Assembly (NCBI GenBank): GCA_035540495.1
Contig: DATLGL010000031.1
Span: 1 to 64,000, forward strand
Source of the DNA: DASVEG01 sp035540495
GTDB lineage: Bacteria > Actinomycetota > Acidimicrobiia > Acidimicrobiales > CADCTF01
DNA: 64,000 nucleotides
Reading direction: 5' to 3'
Shown: in pieces, positions 8,932 to 17,241 of the stretch
Numbering within the stretch: position 1 is the stretch's first letter
How the letters are laid out: the number at the start of each line of letters is the position of its first letter
The notes under the pieces: model-generated
Databases searched by the model: none
Told to the model about the DNA's origin: nothing
What the model saw: only the letters and a program-made list of their open reading frames with translations
Made by a program: the position numbers and the translations under genes

Positions 8932-9779
8932 CCGCTCCACGGCTCGTCCCGTGGCTCTCGTCGCTCCCGATCGAGCGGCGCTCGACGCTCACCGCGATCG
9001 ACCTCGACCTCGGCCCGAACAACTCGATCGCGATCTCGTGCGGCTCTCACCGGCACCACGCGCGCCTCGACGGATCGGACTTCGTGCTCCTCGACCACGA
9101 CGTCGAGGCGGAGCTCGCGATGGCGGTGTTCGGCGCGGAGCTCCCTGACTGCCTCCTCTACCGCGCGGCGTGGGAGATCGCGACCGGCAACGGCGACACC
9201 TTCCTCGACGAGTGGGCGGCCGACGCCGACGGCGATCGCCTCGAGGCCGCGCGCGACGACTGGTACGGCAACTACTGGGAGTCGTGGCCGACGAGCCCGG
9301 CGGCCGCGCGTGTGCTGTTCGGTCCTCGCCTGCAGCGGCGCCTCGCGATGGTGCTCGCACCGTCGTGGATCAACCGGCGTGGCGCGGACGGACCGGGCGG
9401 AGGATGGGCGAGCGCCCGCCTGGCGGTCGCCGCCCGCGCCCGTCGCGCGTTCGTCCTCAGCCTCGCCCACGTCGATGCCCATCGACGCCCCGACGCGCTC
9501 GTCCCCCTGCACATCGCCGTGACGCCGGAGGGCGAGCCGTCGATCAGTGGTCGGCTCAGTCGCAGCGGAAGCGCGGTGTCGCTCCGGCTGCCCCTCCGGT
9601 GGCTGTGGGACGTGTGGGCACGCGACCTTCCAGGCGGCGAGGTGTTCGTCCTCGAAGCGTGGCCCGACGGCTCGATCGCCGTCGTGGAGTGGGTACCCAC
9701 CGGCGAAGCGCACGGTGAACATCGCCCTTTGGTCACGCGACGTCATCTGGAAGATGAACGGGGTAAGACGGCGCCGTGA
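8907..9779 (+). CDS. hypothetical protein, about 290 residues
   Basis: I do not recognise this family. The protein is soluble, acidic to neutral and rich in tryptophan, with DDWYGNYWESWPTSPAAARVLFGPRL in its middle (given here only as a landmark: WYGNYWESW near residue 117). It ends with beta-rich strands such as VFVLEAWPDGSIAVVEWVP. No signal peptide, membrane segment or catalytic signature stands out. The start is uncertain. The frame is open into the helicase gene, and GTG 8907 is the last usual start before well-conserved-looking sequence; the next in-frame one is GTG 9084. Its stop overlaps the MgtC gene by four bases (GTGA), so the two are probably co-translated and may act together. 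Confidence 0.6.
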   Translation: MGTAQEGLTAPRLVPWLSSLPIERRSTLTAIDLDLGPNNSIAISCGSHRHHARLDGSDFVLLDHDVEAELAMAVFGAELPDCLLYRAAWEIATGNGDTFLDEWAADADGDRLEAARDDWYGNYWESWPTSPAAARVLFGPRLQRRLAMVLAPSWINRRGADGPGGGWASARLAVAARARRAFVLSLAHVDAHRRPDALVPLHIAVTPEGEPSISGRLSRSGSAVSLRLPLRWLWDVWARDLPGGEVFVLEAWPDGSIAVVEWVPTGEAHGEHRPLVTRRHLEDERGKTAP

Positions 9780-10465
9780 TCGACCTTCCGTCCGAGCTCG
9801 AGCTCGCAGCACGCATCGGCCTGGCTCTCCTCCTCGGCGGCGTCGTCGGCTTCGAGCGCGAGATCAACGACCAGCCCGCAGGGTTGCGGACGCACATCGC
9901 CGTGTCGCTCGGCGCGTGCCTCTTCGCGATCGTCTCCGCCTACGGCTTCGACGAGTTCAACGGTCCACGAGCCGATTCGGTGTACCAGGTGGACGTCACG
10001 CGGGTTGCATCCCAGATCGTCAGCGGCATGGGCTTCCTCGGCGGCGGCGCGATCCTCAAGTACGGCGCCAACGTCCGTGGCCTCACCACCGCGGCCAGCC
10101 TGTGGGTGACGGCGGCGATCGGGTTGGCGGTGGCCGTGGGCAGCTACACCGTCGCGCTCGTCACCACCGCCGCAGTGATCCTCAGCCTGGTGTTGCTCCG
10201 CATGCCGAAGCGCTGGATCGAGGCCCGCATCGCGGCGAAGGAGAGCGACGTCGTCGTGATCCGGGTAGCGGACGGTGCGCCGGCTGCTCCCGTGATCGCC
10301 GCGGCCACCAGCCTCGAAGGGATCGCCGTGAAGTCGCTCAACATCGAGCGGACGGAGACGGGCGTCGTGGTCAGCTTGCGCGCTGGTGCGGAGAAGGGAC
10401 GCCTCGAAGACGTCGTTGCTCCGCTCGCCGATCGTCAAGACGTGGCAACGCTCGAGGTCGACTGA
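9776..10465 (+). CDS. MgtC/SapB family membrane protein
   Basis: The 229-residue product matches MgtC/SapB, inner-membrane proteins linked to growth at low magnesium and, in pathogens, to inhibition of the F-ATPase. The N-terminal half is hydrophobic, with about four to five membrane segments. It carries the signature GVVGFEREINDQPAGLRTH and later SGMGFLGGGAILKYG and VRGLTTAASLWVTAAIGLA. The C-terminal 75 residues form a soluble ACT-like domain, often found in longer MgtC homologues. It starts at a GTG overlapping the previous stop by four bases, so it is translationally coupled to the hypothetical gene before it. Its last 95 bases overlap the opposing hydrolase gene, an unusually long convergent overlap that would give antisense pairing of the two mRNAs. 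Confidence 0.9.
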   Translation: MIDLPSELELAARIGLALLLGGVVGFEREINDQPAGLRTHIAVSLGACLFAIVSAYGFDEFNGPRADSVYQVDVTRVASQIVSGMGFLGGGAILKYGANVRGLTTAASLWVTAAIGLAVAVGSYTVALVTTAAVILSLVLLRMPKRWIEARIAAKESDVVVIRVADGAPAAPVIAAATSLEGIAVKSLNIERTETGVVVSLRAGAEKGRLEDVVAPLADRQDVATLEVD

Positions 10466-11222
10466 CAGCCGGAGCTGCGAGGCGCTCGACGATCGTCCGA
10501 ACGACGGCGGGCGAGGTCATCATCCCGAGGTGGCCGTGGTCCTTCACCAGGACGTTCTCGGCGCCGAGCGGCGCAGGGCGCAGGCGTGCCGACACCGCGG
10601 GCTGCACGACCAGATCGAGGTTCGAATACAACGCGACCCACCGGACGTCGCTCGCCGTCGCTCCCGAGGCGAGCCGGCGGATCACGCGCGAGCCGGGCCG
10701 CAGGTCACGCGCCGCGGGGCCGAACCCGGCGAGCGCGGCGACGGTGCCTTCGTGGGGCGAGGCGACCGTGATCGCCGTGCCGACGTATCGGTCGCCGCCG
10801 AGCTCCTGCACGTACCAGCGCAGGAGGATGCCGCCGAGGCTGTGGCCCACGACGTGGATCCGGTCGGAACCGGTGGTCCGGCGGACCTCTTCGACACGAG
10901 CCGCGAGCTGACGAGCGAGAGCCGGCACGCCGTCGCGGCCCCACGCGACGTAGTTCATCGTGTGGATGCTCGTGAACCCCGAACGGCGGAGCGCGTGCTG
11001 CAGCAGGAACCAGCCGGAGCGGTTGTGCCCGTAGCCGTGCACGAGCAGGACCGGCGTGTCTCGTGTGAGGTCGCCGCTCGGCGTGCCGGTGGTCACTGCG
11101 GTCTCGAGCAGCCCGAGGGGGTACAACGCCACGCAGCGCGCCGTCGCCAGTGCTTCCCGAAGGTGGCCCGAGTAGGTCTCCGGCCGGCGAAGAGCGGTAG
11201 AGATGACGCCCACGGAATGCAT
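10371..11222 (-). CDS. alpha/beta hydrolase, lipase-like
   Basis: The protein is about 283 residues with a lipase-class alpha/beta-hydrolase fold. TPVLLVHGYGHNRSGWFLL gives the oxyanion HG motif and HVVGHSLGGILLRWY the nucleophile Ser elbow. NLDLVV is a plausible acid strand and VKDHGHLGMM the catalytic His. This pattern fits triacylglycerol lipases and EstA-like esterases; the substrate is unknown. No convincing signal peptide is seen, though residues around ALYPLGLLETAV are hydrophobic. The ATG at 11222 (MHSVGVIST) was chosen because the longer start at 11267 would leave no promoter room before the divergent acyl-CoA synthetase; neither has a clear ribosome site. The end overlaps mgtC on the other strand by 95 bases. 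Confidence 0.82.
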   Translation of the reverse strand: MHSVGVISTALRRPETYSGHLREALATARCVALYPLGLLETAVTTGTPSGDLTRDTPVLLVHGYGHNRSGWFLLQHALRRSGFTSIHTMNYVAWGRDGVPALARQLAARVEEVRRTTGSDRIHVVGHSLGGILLRWYVQELGGDRYVGTAITVASPHEGTVAALAGFGPAARDLRPGSRVIRRLASGATASDVRWVALYSNLDLVVQPAVSARLRPAPLGAENVLVKDHGHLGMMTSPAVVRTIVERLAAPAVSRPRALPRLDDRRAEQRRLRGVPSPHQRAS

Positions 11223-11269
11223 CTTCGATCGGCGGACCACTGCTCTAGACACCTGTGGAGGGGTCATTG

Positions 11270-12772
11270 ATGAAATGGCTCGATCGGGCCAGCCTGGCGT
11301 TGCGAGGAGGACTCACGCTCGGTGAGACCCTCGAGCGGCTCGCGAGGTTGCACGGCGACCGCGTCGTCGTCGACCAAGGGGTCGAGGGTCGCCGGTTCAC
11401 CTATCGCGAGGCGGCCGACACGGTGACCCGGTGGGCCGGCTGGATCGCCGAACGCACCGAGCCCGGCGATCGCGTCGTCGTCGGCGTTCCCAACTCCTAC
11501 GAGATGTTCCTGCTCTGCGTGGCCGCGAGTCGCGCCGGGGGGCTCCCGGTTCCGGTGAACCCGCAGATGTCGCAGGGCGAGATCGAGCACGTGATCGCCG
11601 ACTCGGGAGCGACGCTCGTGATCGACGACCTCGCGTCGATCGGCGACGCCGCGCCGCTCCGGGAGGGGGTGCCGGCGGAGGAGGGTGACGTCGCGGCGAT
11701 CTTCTACTCATCAGGCACCACGGGGAAGCCGAAGGGCGCGCGCCTGACCCACCGTGCGTTGCTCTCGCAGGCGCGTTCCGGTGCGCTCTATCCCGCCGGC
11801 CTGCGCCGCGACGAAGCGGTCATCGGACTTCCGATCGCCCACATCATGGGCTTCGTCGTCGTGCTCGGCCTGGCCACCGCCGGGATCCCGGTGTACTTCC
11901 TGCCCCGGTTCCGCCCCGACGAGGTGCTCGACGCGATCGAACGCCGGCGGTCGACGATCTTCATCGGCGTGCCGGCGATGTACCGGCTCCTCCTCGAGGC
12001 CGGCGCCGAAGACCGCAACCTCCGTTCCGTGCGGGTCTGGGGTTCGGGCGCAGACGTCATGCCGCAGGAGTTGGCGCGGCGCTTCCAGCGGATGGGAGCG
12101 ACCGCGACGCTCCCGGTGCTCAACCGGGACGTCGGTGAGGCGTTCTTCGTCGAGGGCTACGGCATGGTCGAGGTCGGCGGCGGCGTCGCGGCGAAGTTCC
12201 TCCCGCCCGGTCTCGCCGGGCCGCTGGCCGACGTCCTCGGAGTTCCTCTTCCTCCGTACCGGTTCAAGGTGGTCGACGAGGACGATGCCGAGGTCGGCAT
12301 GGGCCAGGTGGGGGAGCTGCTCGTGAAGGGCCCTGGCGTGCTGCAGGGCTATCACGGTGATCCTGACGCGACGAAGGCGGTGCTGACCGACGACGGGTGG
12401 CTCCGCACCGGAGACCTCGTCCGCCGTGGACCGTTTGGGCTCGTGTCGTTCGCCGGGCGAGGCAAGGACGTCATCAAGGCCGGCGGGTACTCCGTCTATG
12501 CCCTCGAGGTCCAGGACGCGCTCGAAGGGCATGCCTCGGTCGCCGAAGCCGCAGTGGTCGGCGTACCGGACGAGCGGATGGGCGAACGGGTCGTCGCCGC
12601 GATCCGCCTGCTGCCCGGCGCCGCTGCGTCCGAGGACGAGCTGATCGCGTGGTGCAGGGAGCGCCTCTCGTCGTACAAGGTTCCTGCGGCCGTTCGGATC
12701 GTCGACGAGCTCCCGCGCACGGGCACCGAGAAGGTGAAGAAGGCCGAGGTGCGCGACATGTTCGCGAGCTGA
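11270..12772 (+). CDS. AMP-dependent acyl-CoA synthetase / ligase
   Basis: This 500-residue adenylate-forming enzyme activates a carboxylic acid, probably a fatty acid, to an acyl-CoA. The P-loop motif FYSSGTTGKPKGARLTH lies near residue 145 and FFVEGYGMVEVGGG is the A5 motif. DDGWLRTGDLV and FAGRGKDVIKAGGYSVYALEV carry the A7-A8 hinge. The catalytic Lys is in RTGTEKVKKAEV at the C-terminus. The ATG at 11270 has a good ribosome site (GGAGGGG at 11257-11263). The divergent lipase-like gene next to it fits a lipid theme: one enzyme would release fatty acids and the other would activate them. That link is inference. The exact chain-length class cannot be read from the sequence. Confidence 0.9.
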   Translation: MKWLDRASLALRGGLTLGETLERLARLHGDRVVVDQGVEGRRFTYREAADTVTRWAGWIAERTEPGDRVVVGVPNSYEMFLLCVAASRAGGLPVPVNPQMSQGEIEHVIADSGATLVIDDLASIGDAAPLREGVPAEEGDVAAIFYSSGTTGKPKGARLTHRALLSQARSGALYPAGLRRDEAVIGLPIAHIMGFVVVLGLATAGIPVYFLPRFRPDEVLDAIERRRSTIFIGVPAMYRLLLEAGAEDRNLRSVRVWGSGADVMPQELARRFQRMGATATLPVLNRDVGEAFFVEGYGMVEVGGGVAAKFLPPGLAGPLADVLGVPLPPYRFKVVDEDDAEVGMGQVGELLVKGPGVLQGYHGDPDATKAVLTDDGWLRTGDLVRRGPFGLVSFAGRGKDVIKAGGYSVYALEVQDALEGHASVAEAAVVGVPDERMGERVVAAIRLLPGAAASEDELIAWCRERLSSYKVPAAVRIVDELPRTGTEKVKKAEVRDMFAS

Positions 12773-12779
12773 GTTCTGT

Positions 12780-12785
12780 CAGGCT
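12780..12785 (+). promoter_or_regulatory. possible -10 element of the PknG operon
   Basis: CAGGCT ends 6 bases before the GTG at 12792. It differs by one base from TAGGCT, which sits at the same distance before mdh. The operon may also be read through from the acyl-CoA synthetase gene ending 19 bases upstream. Confidence 0.35.
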
Positions 12786-12791
12786 CGCGCC

Positions 12792-13844
12792 GTGAGCGTG
12801 GGGGCATCGATCGGCGAGCTGCGGGCGACGATGAGCCGCGTCGCCGACGGCCTGTACCGCATCGACGCCGACCCGGAGTGCCGCCTGCTCCGCGATCCCG
12901 ACAGCCTCGACGGCGTGTCGGAAGCGCTCGCACGCGAGCTGACCGACGCGTTCGAGCGGGTGTGGGTCGAGTACCCGCTCCTCTCGGAGATGCTCGACGC
13001 AGCGTCGCCCGATGCGCCGCTGCCTCCCGACGCGGCCAACCGGGTCGCACGGCTCGACGACGACGTTCGCCGCATCCTTGGCGCAGCCGATCAGGTGGCA
13101 GAGGCGTGGCGAACGGCACTGCCGAGGGCGGACGAGCTGCGGGAGACGCTCGACGCCGTCGAAGCCGATGCGCGGCGCATCGGCCTCGGTGACGACCACG
13201 ACCTCGCACACGCACGCCGCATGGTGGAGCACTTGGGCGGACAGATCGCGCGCGACCCGCTGAGTGTCGACCCGTCGCCGGCGACGCGCCAGGTGGTGCA
13301 GGTGGCCGACCGCGTCGCAGAGCTCGCGCGCCTGCACGACTCGTTGCCCGCCGACCTGCGCGACGCGAGGGCGACGTTGACGGCGCTCGCCGATGCCATC
13401 GCCGCGGGTCGCGAGGCGTTGACAGCGACGCGGGAGCGGATCGCCTCGCCGACCGGGCTTCTCCAGCCGCTCGACCCGGCGGCGCTCGACGACGGGGAGC
13501 TCGCCCTCCGACCATGGCTCGAACGTGTGGAAGCCGAGGCCGCAGCCGGGCGGTGGCTCGCGGCTGCGCGTGGCCTGCAGCGCTGGCGCGCCGTCGCCGA
13601 CGGATGGGCCGCGAACGCCGACCGGGTCGTCCAGGCGAACCGCGCTCCTGTGGCCCGACGCAACGAGTTGCGAGGCCTCCTCGACGCCTACCGGGCCAAA
13701 GCGGCCGCGACGGGACGGGCCGAGGGCCGTACGCTCACCGCAGCGATGCAGCGGGCTCGGGATGCGCTCTTCACGCGCCCGTGCGATCTCGAGGAGGCAG
13801 AGGAGCTGGTGCAGGAGTACGCCAGGTTGGTGAGCGGAGGGTGA
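12792..13844 (+). CDS. hypothetical helical protein, first gene of the PknG operon
   Basis: I do not recognise a named family. The 350-residue protein is almost entirely helical by composition, rich in Ala, Arg, Asp, Glu and Leu. Heptad-like stretches suggest coiled coil (for example around ADQVAEAWRTALPRADELRE and LARLHDSLPADLRDARATL). No signal peptide, membrane segment or metal site is visible. It stands first in a run of seven genes joined by one- or four-base overlaps, and its stop overlaps the kinase GTG by four bases, so it should be made in step with the kinase. A scaffold or kinase-partner role is possible but only inferred from position. Confidence 0.75.
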   Translation: MSVGASIGELRATMSRVADGLYRIDADPECRLLRDPDSLDGVSEALARELTDAFERVWVEYPLLSEMLDAASPDAPLPPDAANRVARLDDDVRRILGAADQVAEAWRTALPRADELRETLDAVEADARRIGLGDDHDLAHARRMVEHLGGQIARDPLSVDPSPATRQVVQVADRVAELARLHDSLPADLRDARATLTALADAIAAGREALTATRERIASPTGLLQPLDPAALDDGELALRPWLERVEAEAAAGRWLAAARGLQRWRAVADGWAANADRVVQANRAPVARRNELRGLLDAYRAKAAATGRAEGRTLTAAMQRARDALFTRPCDLEEAEELVQEYARLVSGG

Positions 13845-16246
13845 CCGGCACCTGTGCCGAGCCCGGGTGCGGCGGCACGATCCTCGCCGACGGCTACTGC
13901 GACACCTGCGGCACGAAGGCGGCGCCGACGGGTCGCGACGCACGACGAGCCAGGCGCGCCTCTCGCGCCGCGACTCCCGCGGGCCCGCCGCCGTCGTCGG
14001 AAGCGCCTGCGGTGGAAGCGCCCTCGGCCGGCACGTCGTGCTCCGAGCCGGGGTGCAGCGGCACGATCCTCGCCGACGGGTACTGCGACACGTGCGGCAC
14101 GAAGGCCTCGGCACGCCCCGTCGCCGCGTACGCGGCGCCCGTTGCCGCGGCCACGCCTCCCGCGGGCGCGCCCGATGGGCCGAGCCCCTCCCGTGTGTCG
14201 CGCCCGTCGCGCATCGGGCGGACCCTCGTCACCGGGTCGGCCCGAGCGAAGGGCGCTCGGCGCACGTCGAGCGCCCGTACCCGCTCGACCAGCCAACGCT
14301 TCTCCATCGGCGCCGGCCTCGTCGACGTTCCGCCGGCTCCGGTGATCGATCCCTCGACCGTCGTCCTCGCGAACCCCGTCGTCGACGAGGAGAAGCGCTT
14401 CTGCTCGAAGTGCGGCGCCGCGGTCGGGCGGTCGAAGGGGGGACGTCCCGGCCGGGAGAAGGGGTTCTGCGGCGCCTGCCGCCAGCCGTACGACTTCGTC
14501 CCGAAGCTGTCGACGGGGATGCTCGTCGGGGGGCAGTACGAGATCCTCGGATGCCTCGCCCACGGCGGCTTGGGGTGGATCTACCTCGCGCGCGACAAGG
14601 CGGTGAACGATCGGTGGGTCGTTCTGAAGGGCCTCCTCGACTCGGGCGACGAAGCGGCTTCGGTCGCCGCCGTCGCGGAGAAGCGGTTCCTCGCCGAGGT
14701 GCAGCACCCGAACATCGTCGAGATCTACAACTTCGTGTCGCATCGAGGCGCCGGCTACATCGTGATGGAGTACGTCGGCGGACCGTCCCTCAAGCAGATC
14801 CTCAAGAAGCGGAGGGCCGACAACGGCGATCAGCCGTCGCCCCTGCCCGTTGGCCAGGCGATCGCCTACGTCTTAGCGGTGCTTCCTGCGTTCGCGTACC
14901 TGCACGACCGCCGGCTCGTGTACTGCGACTTCAAGCCCGACAACCTCATCCAGGTCGTGGACCAGGTGAAGCTCATCGACCTCGGCGGCGTTCGCCGCGC
15001 GGACGATCCGAGCGGCGACGTGTACGGCACCGTGGGCTTCCAGGCGCCGGAGGTCGCTGAGGTGGGGCCGTCGATCGCGTCCGACGTGTACACGATCGGG
15101 CGGACGCTCGCCGTGCTGACGCTCGACTTCCGCGGGTACCAGAGCACGTTCCAGCACTCGCTGCCCGATCCGGAAGACCATCCGCCGCTCGTCCGCCACG
15201 AGTCGTTCCACCGGCTGCTGTTGAAGGCGACGGCGCCGCATCCCGACGACCGCTTCCAATCGGTGCCCGAGCTCGGTGATCAGTTGGTCGGCGTGTTGCG
15301 GGAGGTCGTCGCGCTCGAGCAGGGGAGGCCGCAGCCCGGCGCCAGCTCGCTTTTCGCCGCCGCGTCGCACGACGACGGCCTACCGACGCTCGCGCTCGAC
15401 CCCTCCGATGCCGCGGCGTCGTTCCTGGGCAACGTCCTCGCACTCGGCCCGGAGCAGCGACTCGCCGAGATCGACGCTGCCGTCGCCGCGGGTCACGTCG
15501 ACGACACGAGCGAGGTGCATCTTCGCCGCGCCGCTGCGTTGGCCGAGCTCGGTCGTGGCTCCGACGCCGAGGCGCTGCTCGCCGCGGTCGAGGACGACGA
15601 CCCCTGGGACTGGCGCACGGCATGGCTGCGAGGTGTCATCGCGCTGCGGGCGGGAGACGCCGCTGCCGCGACCGCGGCGTTCGACCGCTGCCTCGCCGAG
15701 GTGCCAGGGGAGCTCGCACCGAAGCTGGCGTCCGCCATGGCCGCGGAGCGGGCGGGCGATCTCGAAACCGCGGCGACGCTCTACGACGTCGTCAGCTCTG
15801 TCGACCCGTCGTATGTGACCGCAGTGAAGGGGTTGGCCCGGTGCCGCCTCGGCAGCGGTGACGTCGCCGCAGCGCTGGCCGGTTTCGACCGAGTGCCGCG
15901 CACCCATCGGGAATACGAGGCGACGCGGCTCGAAGCCGCCCGAGCGCTGGCTCGTGCAGGGCGGCATGCAGATGCTGTCGGGCAGCTCGAAGGCCTCGAC
16001 GTCACGGAAGGTGAACGAGACGCGGTGCTCCTCGACATCGCGGAAGACGCGCTCGCCAAGTTGACGAGCAACACGATCGGGCCCGACCCGCAGGCAAGGG
16101 TGGCGGGGCATCCGCTGACGACGGAAGGCATGCGCCGCGCGGTCGAAGCGATGTGCCGCCGCATCGCCGACCGGACCACCGACCGCGACGAGCGCTACCG
16201 GCTCGTCGATCGCGCGAACGCGGTCCGCCCGGTGACGCTCGTCTGA
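13841..16246 (+). CDS. pknG: PknG-like serine/threonine protein kinase with zinc ribbons and TPR domain
   Basis: The 801-residue protein has the layout of PknG. Two copies of a CxxxxC...CDTCGTKA zinc-ribbon tag lie at about residues 5-27 and 65-90. A rubredoxin-like CSKCG...CGACRQPYDF pair is at about 186-212, the kinase domain at about 230-500 and TPR-like helices from about 510 to the end. Kinase motifs are the glycine loop HGGLGWIYLARD, Lys in VVLKGLLD, catalytic Asp in VYCDFKPDNLIQV and DLG in place of DFG (LIDLGGVR), as in mycobacterial PknG. There is no membrane segment. In mycobacteria PknG phosphorylates the FHA protein GarA to control 2-oxoglutarate metabolism. Here an FHA gene lies three genes downstream, which supports the assignment. 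The GTG start overlaps the previous stop. Confidence 0.93.
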   Translation: MTGTCAEPGCGGTILADGYCDTCGTKAAPTGRDARRARRASRAATPAGPPPSSEAPAVEAPSAGTSCSEPGCSGTILADGYCDTCGTKASARPVAAYAAPVAAATPPAGAPDGPSPSRVSRPSRIGRTLVTGSARAKGARRTSSARTRSTSQRFSIGAGLVDVPPAPVIDPSTVVLANPVVDEEKRFCSKCGAAVGRSKGGRPGREKGFCGACRQPYDFVPKLSTGMLVGGQYEILGCLAHGGLGWIYLARDKAVNDRWVVLKGLLDSGDEAASVAAVAEKRFLAEVQHPNIVEIYNFVSHRGAGYIVMEYVGGPSLKQILKKRRADNGDQPSPLPVGQAIAYVLAVLPAFAYLHDRRLVYCDFKPDNLIQVVDQVKLIDLGGVRRADDPSGDVYGTVGFQAPEVAEVGPSIASDVYTIGRTLAVLTLDFRGYQSTFQHSLPDPEDHPPLVRHESFHRLLLKATAPHPDDRFQSVPELGDQLVGVLREVVALEQGRPQPGASSLFAAASHDDGLPTLALDPSDAAASFLGNVLALGPEQRLAEIDAAVAAGHVDDTSEVHLRRAAALAELGRGSDAEALLAAVEDDDPWDWRTAWLRGVIALRAGDAAAATAAFDRCLAEVPGELAPKLASAMAAERAGDLETAATLYDVVSSVDPSYVTAVKGLARCRLGSGDVAAALAGFDRVPRTHREYEATRLEAARALARAGRHADAVGQLEGLDVTEGERDAVLLDIAEDALAKLTSNTIGPDPQARVAGHPLTTEGMRRAVEAMCRRIADRTTDRDERYRLVDRANAVRPVTLV

Positions 16247-17241
16247 TGGTCTCCGCAGGCGCGCTCGACTGCCCCGCGTGCGGGACGCCGATCTCGATCG
16301 GCGATCGGTTCTGTGAGGGATGCGGCCACGAGCTGGCTCCCACCGCCGCCGGCGCTGGTGCCGCGCCGTCCCCCTCGACGTTCGAGCCGGGCGCGCCGGC
16401 GCCGTGCGCGTCGTGCGGATCGACCGCCGTCGTCGACGGCTACTGCGACGTGTGCGGCGTCAAGGCCGCTGACCCACGCGACCACGAAGAGGCCGTCGCG
16501 GCGGGCGTCGCCGGCGTGTCCGACAAAGGACGCCGCCACCATCGGAACGAAGACGCGATGGCGTTCGCTCCGGAGCCGGGCGTCGTCTACGCCGTCGTGT
16601 GCGACGGCGTGTCGACGACCGTCGACCCCCACGTCGCCTCGCTCGCGGCGGCTCGAGCAGCTCTCGACGCCCTGGTCGCCGGCGGCTCCGACGCTCCGGC
16701 GATGGACGCCGCGTACGACGCCGCGCGCGACGCCGCCGTGGGTACACCGTTCGAGCCCGCGCCGGATCTCGGCCCACCCAGCTGCACCTACCTCGCGGCA
16801 GTCGTGACCGACCGGCTCGTCACGTTCGCGTCGCTCGGTGACTGCCGGGCCTACTGGTTGGGCGACGCCGGCGCCACGCAGCTGACGAGTGACGACTCGT
16901 GGGCGATCGAGCAGATCGAGTGCGGCGCCATGTCGGTCGAGGCTGCCTACGCGGACCCGAAGGGCCACATGATCACCCGGTGGCTCGGCATCGACGCCGA
17001 TCCGGAGTGGCGGCCACGGATCACCCGGTTCGACCCGCCGGGCGCCGGTCGTGTGGTGCTGTGCTCCGACGGGCTCTGGAACTACACCCTCGAACCTGCG
17101 CAGCTCGTCGCGGCGGCAGGCGGCGAGCCCGACCTCCTCACGATGGCGCGGCGCCTCGTCGATTTCGCCAACGATGCGGGCGGCGCCGACAACATCACGG
17201 TCGTCGTCGTCGACGTCCCCCTCCCGAAAGGTGACCGGTGA
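16246..17241 (+). CDS. PP2C-family protein phosphatase with two zinc ribbons
   Basis: The 331-residue protein starts with two short zinc ribbons: CPACG...CEGCG at residues 9-28 and CASCG...GYCDVCGVKA at about 54-76. The second closely matches the tag in the kinase gene just upstream. From about residue 85 it is a PP2C (PPM) phosphatase, with metal-ligand motifs VSDKGRRHHRNEDA, VVCDGVS, the ASLGDCRAYWL strand, VLCSDGLWNY and GGADNITVVVV. It should remove phosphate from Ser/Thr residues and is the obvious counter-enzyme to the kinase. The ATG shares one base with the kinase stop (TGATG). A standard PP2C is about 240 residues, so the N-terminal zinc ribbons are an addition. The substrate is not known; the FHA protein of the operon is the best guess. 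Confidence 0.92.
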   Translation: MVSAGALDCPACGTPISIGDRFCEGCGHELAPTAAGAGAAPSPSTFEPGAPAPCASCGSTAVVDGYCDVCGVKAADPRDHEEAVAAGVAGVSDKGRRHHRNEDAMAFAPEPGVVYAVVCDGVSTTVDPHVASLAAARAALDALVAGGSDAPAMDAAYDAARDAAVGTPFEPAPDLGPPSCTYLAAVVTDRLVTFASLGDCRAYWLGDAGATQLTSDDSWAIEQIECGAMSVEAAYADPKGHMITRWLGIDADPEWRPRITRFDPPGAGRVVLCSDGLWNYTLEPAQLVAAAGGEPDLLTMARRLVDFANDAGGADNITVVVVDVPLPKGDR

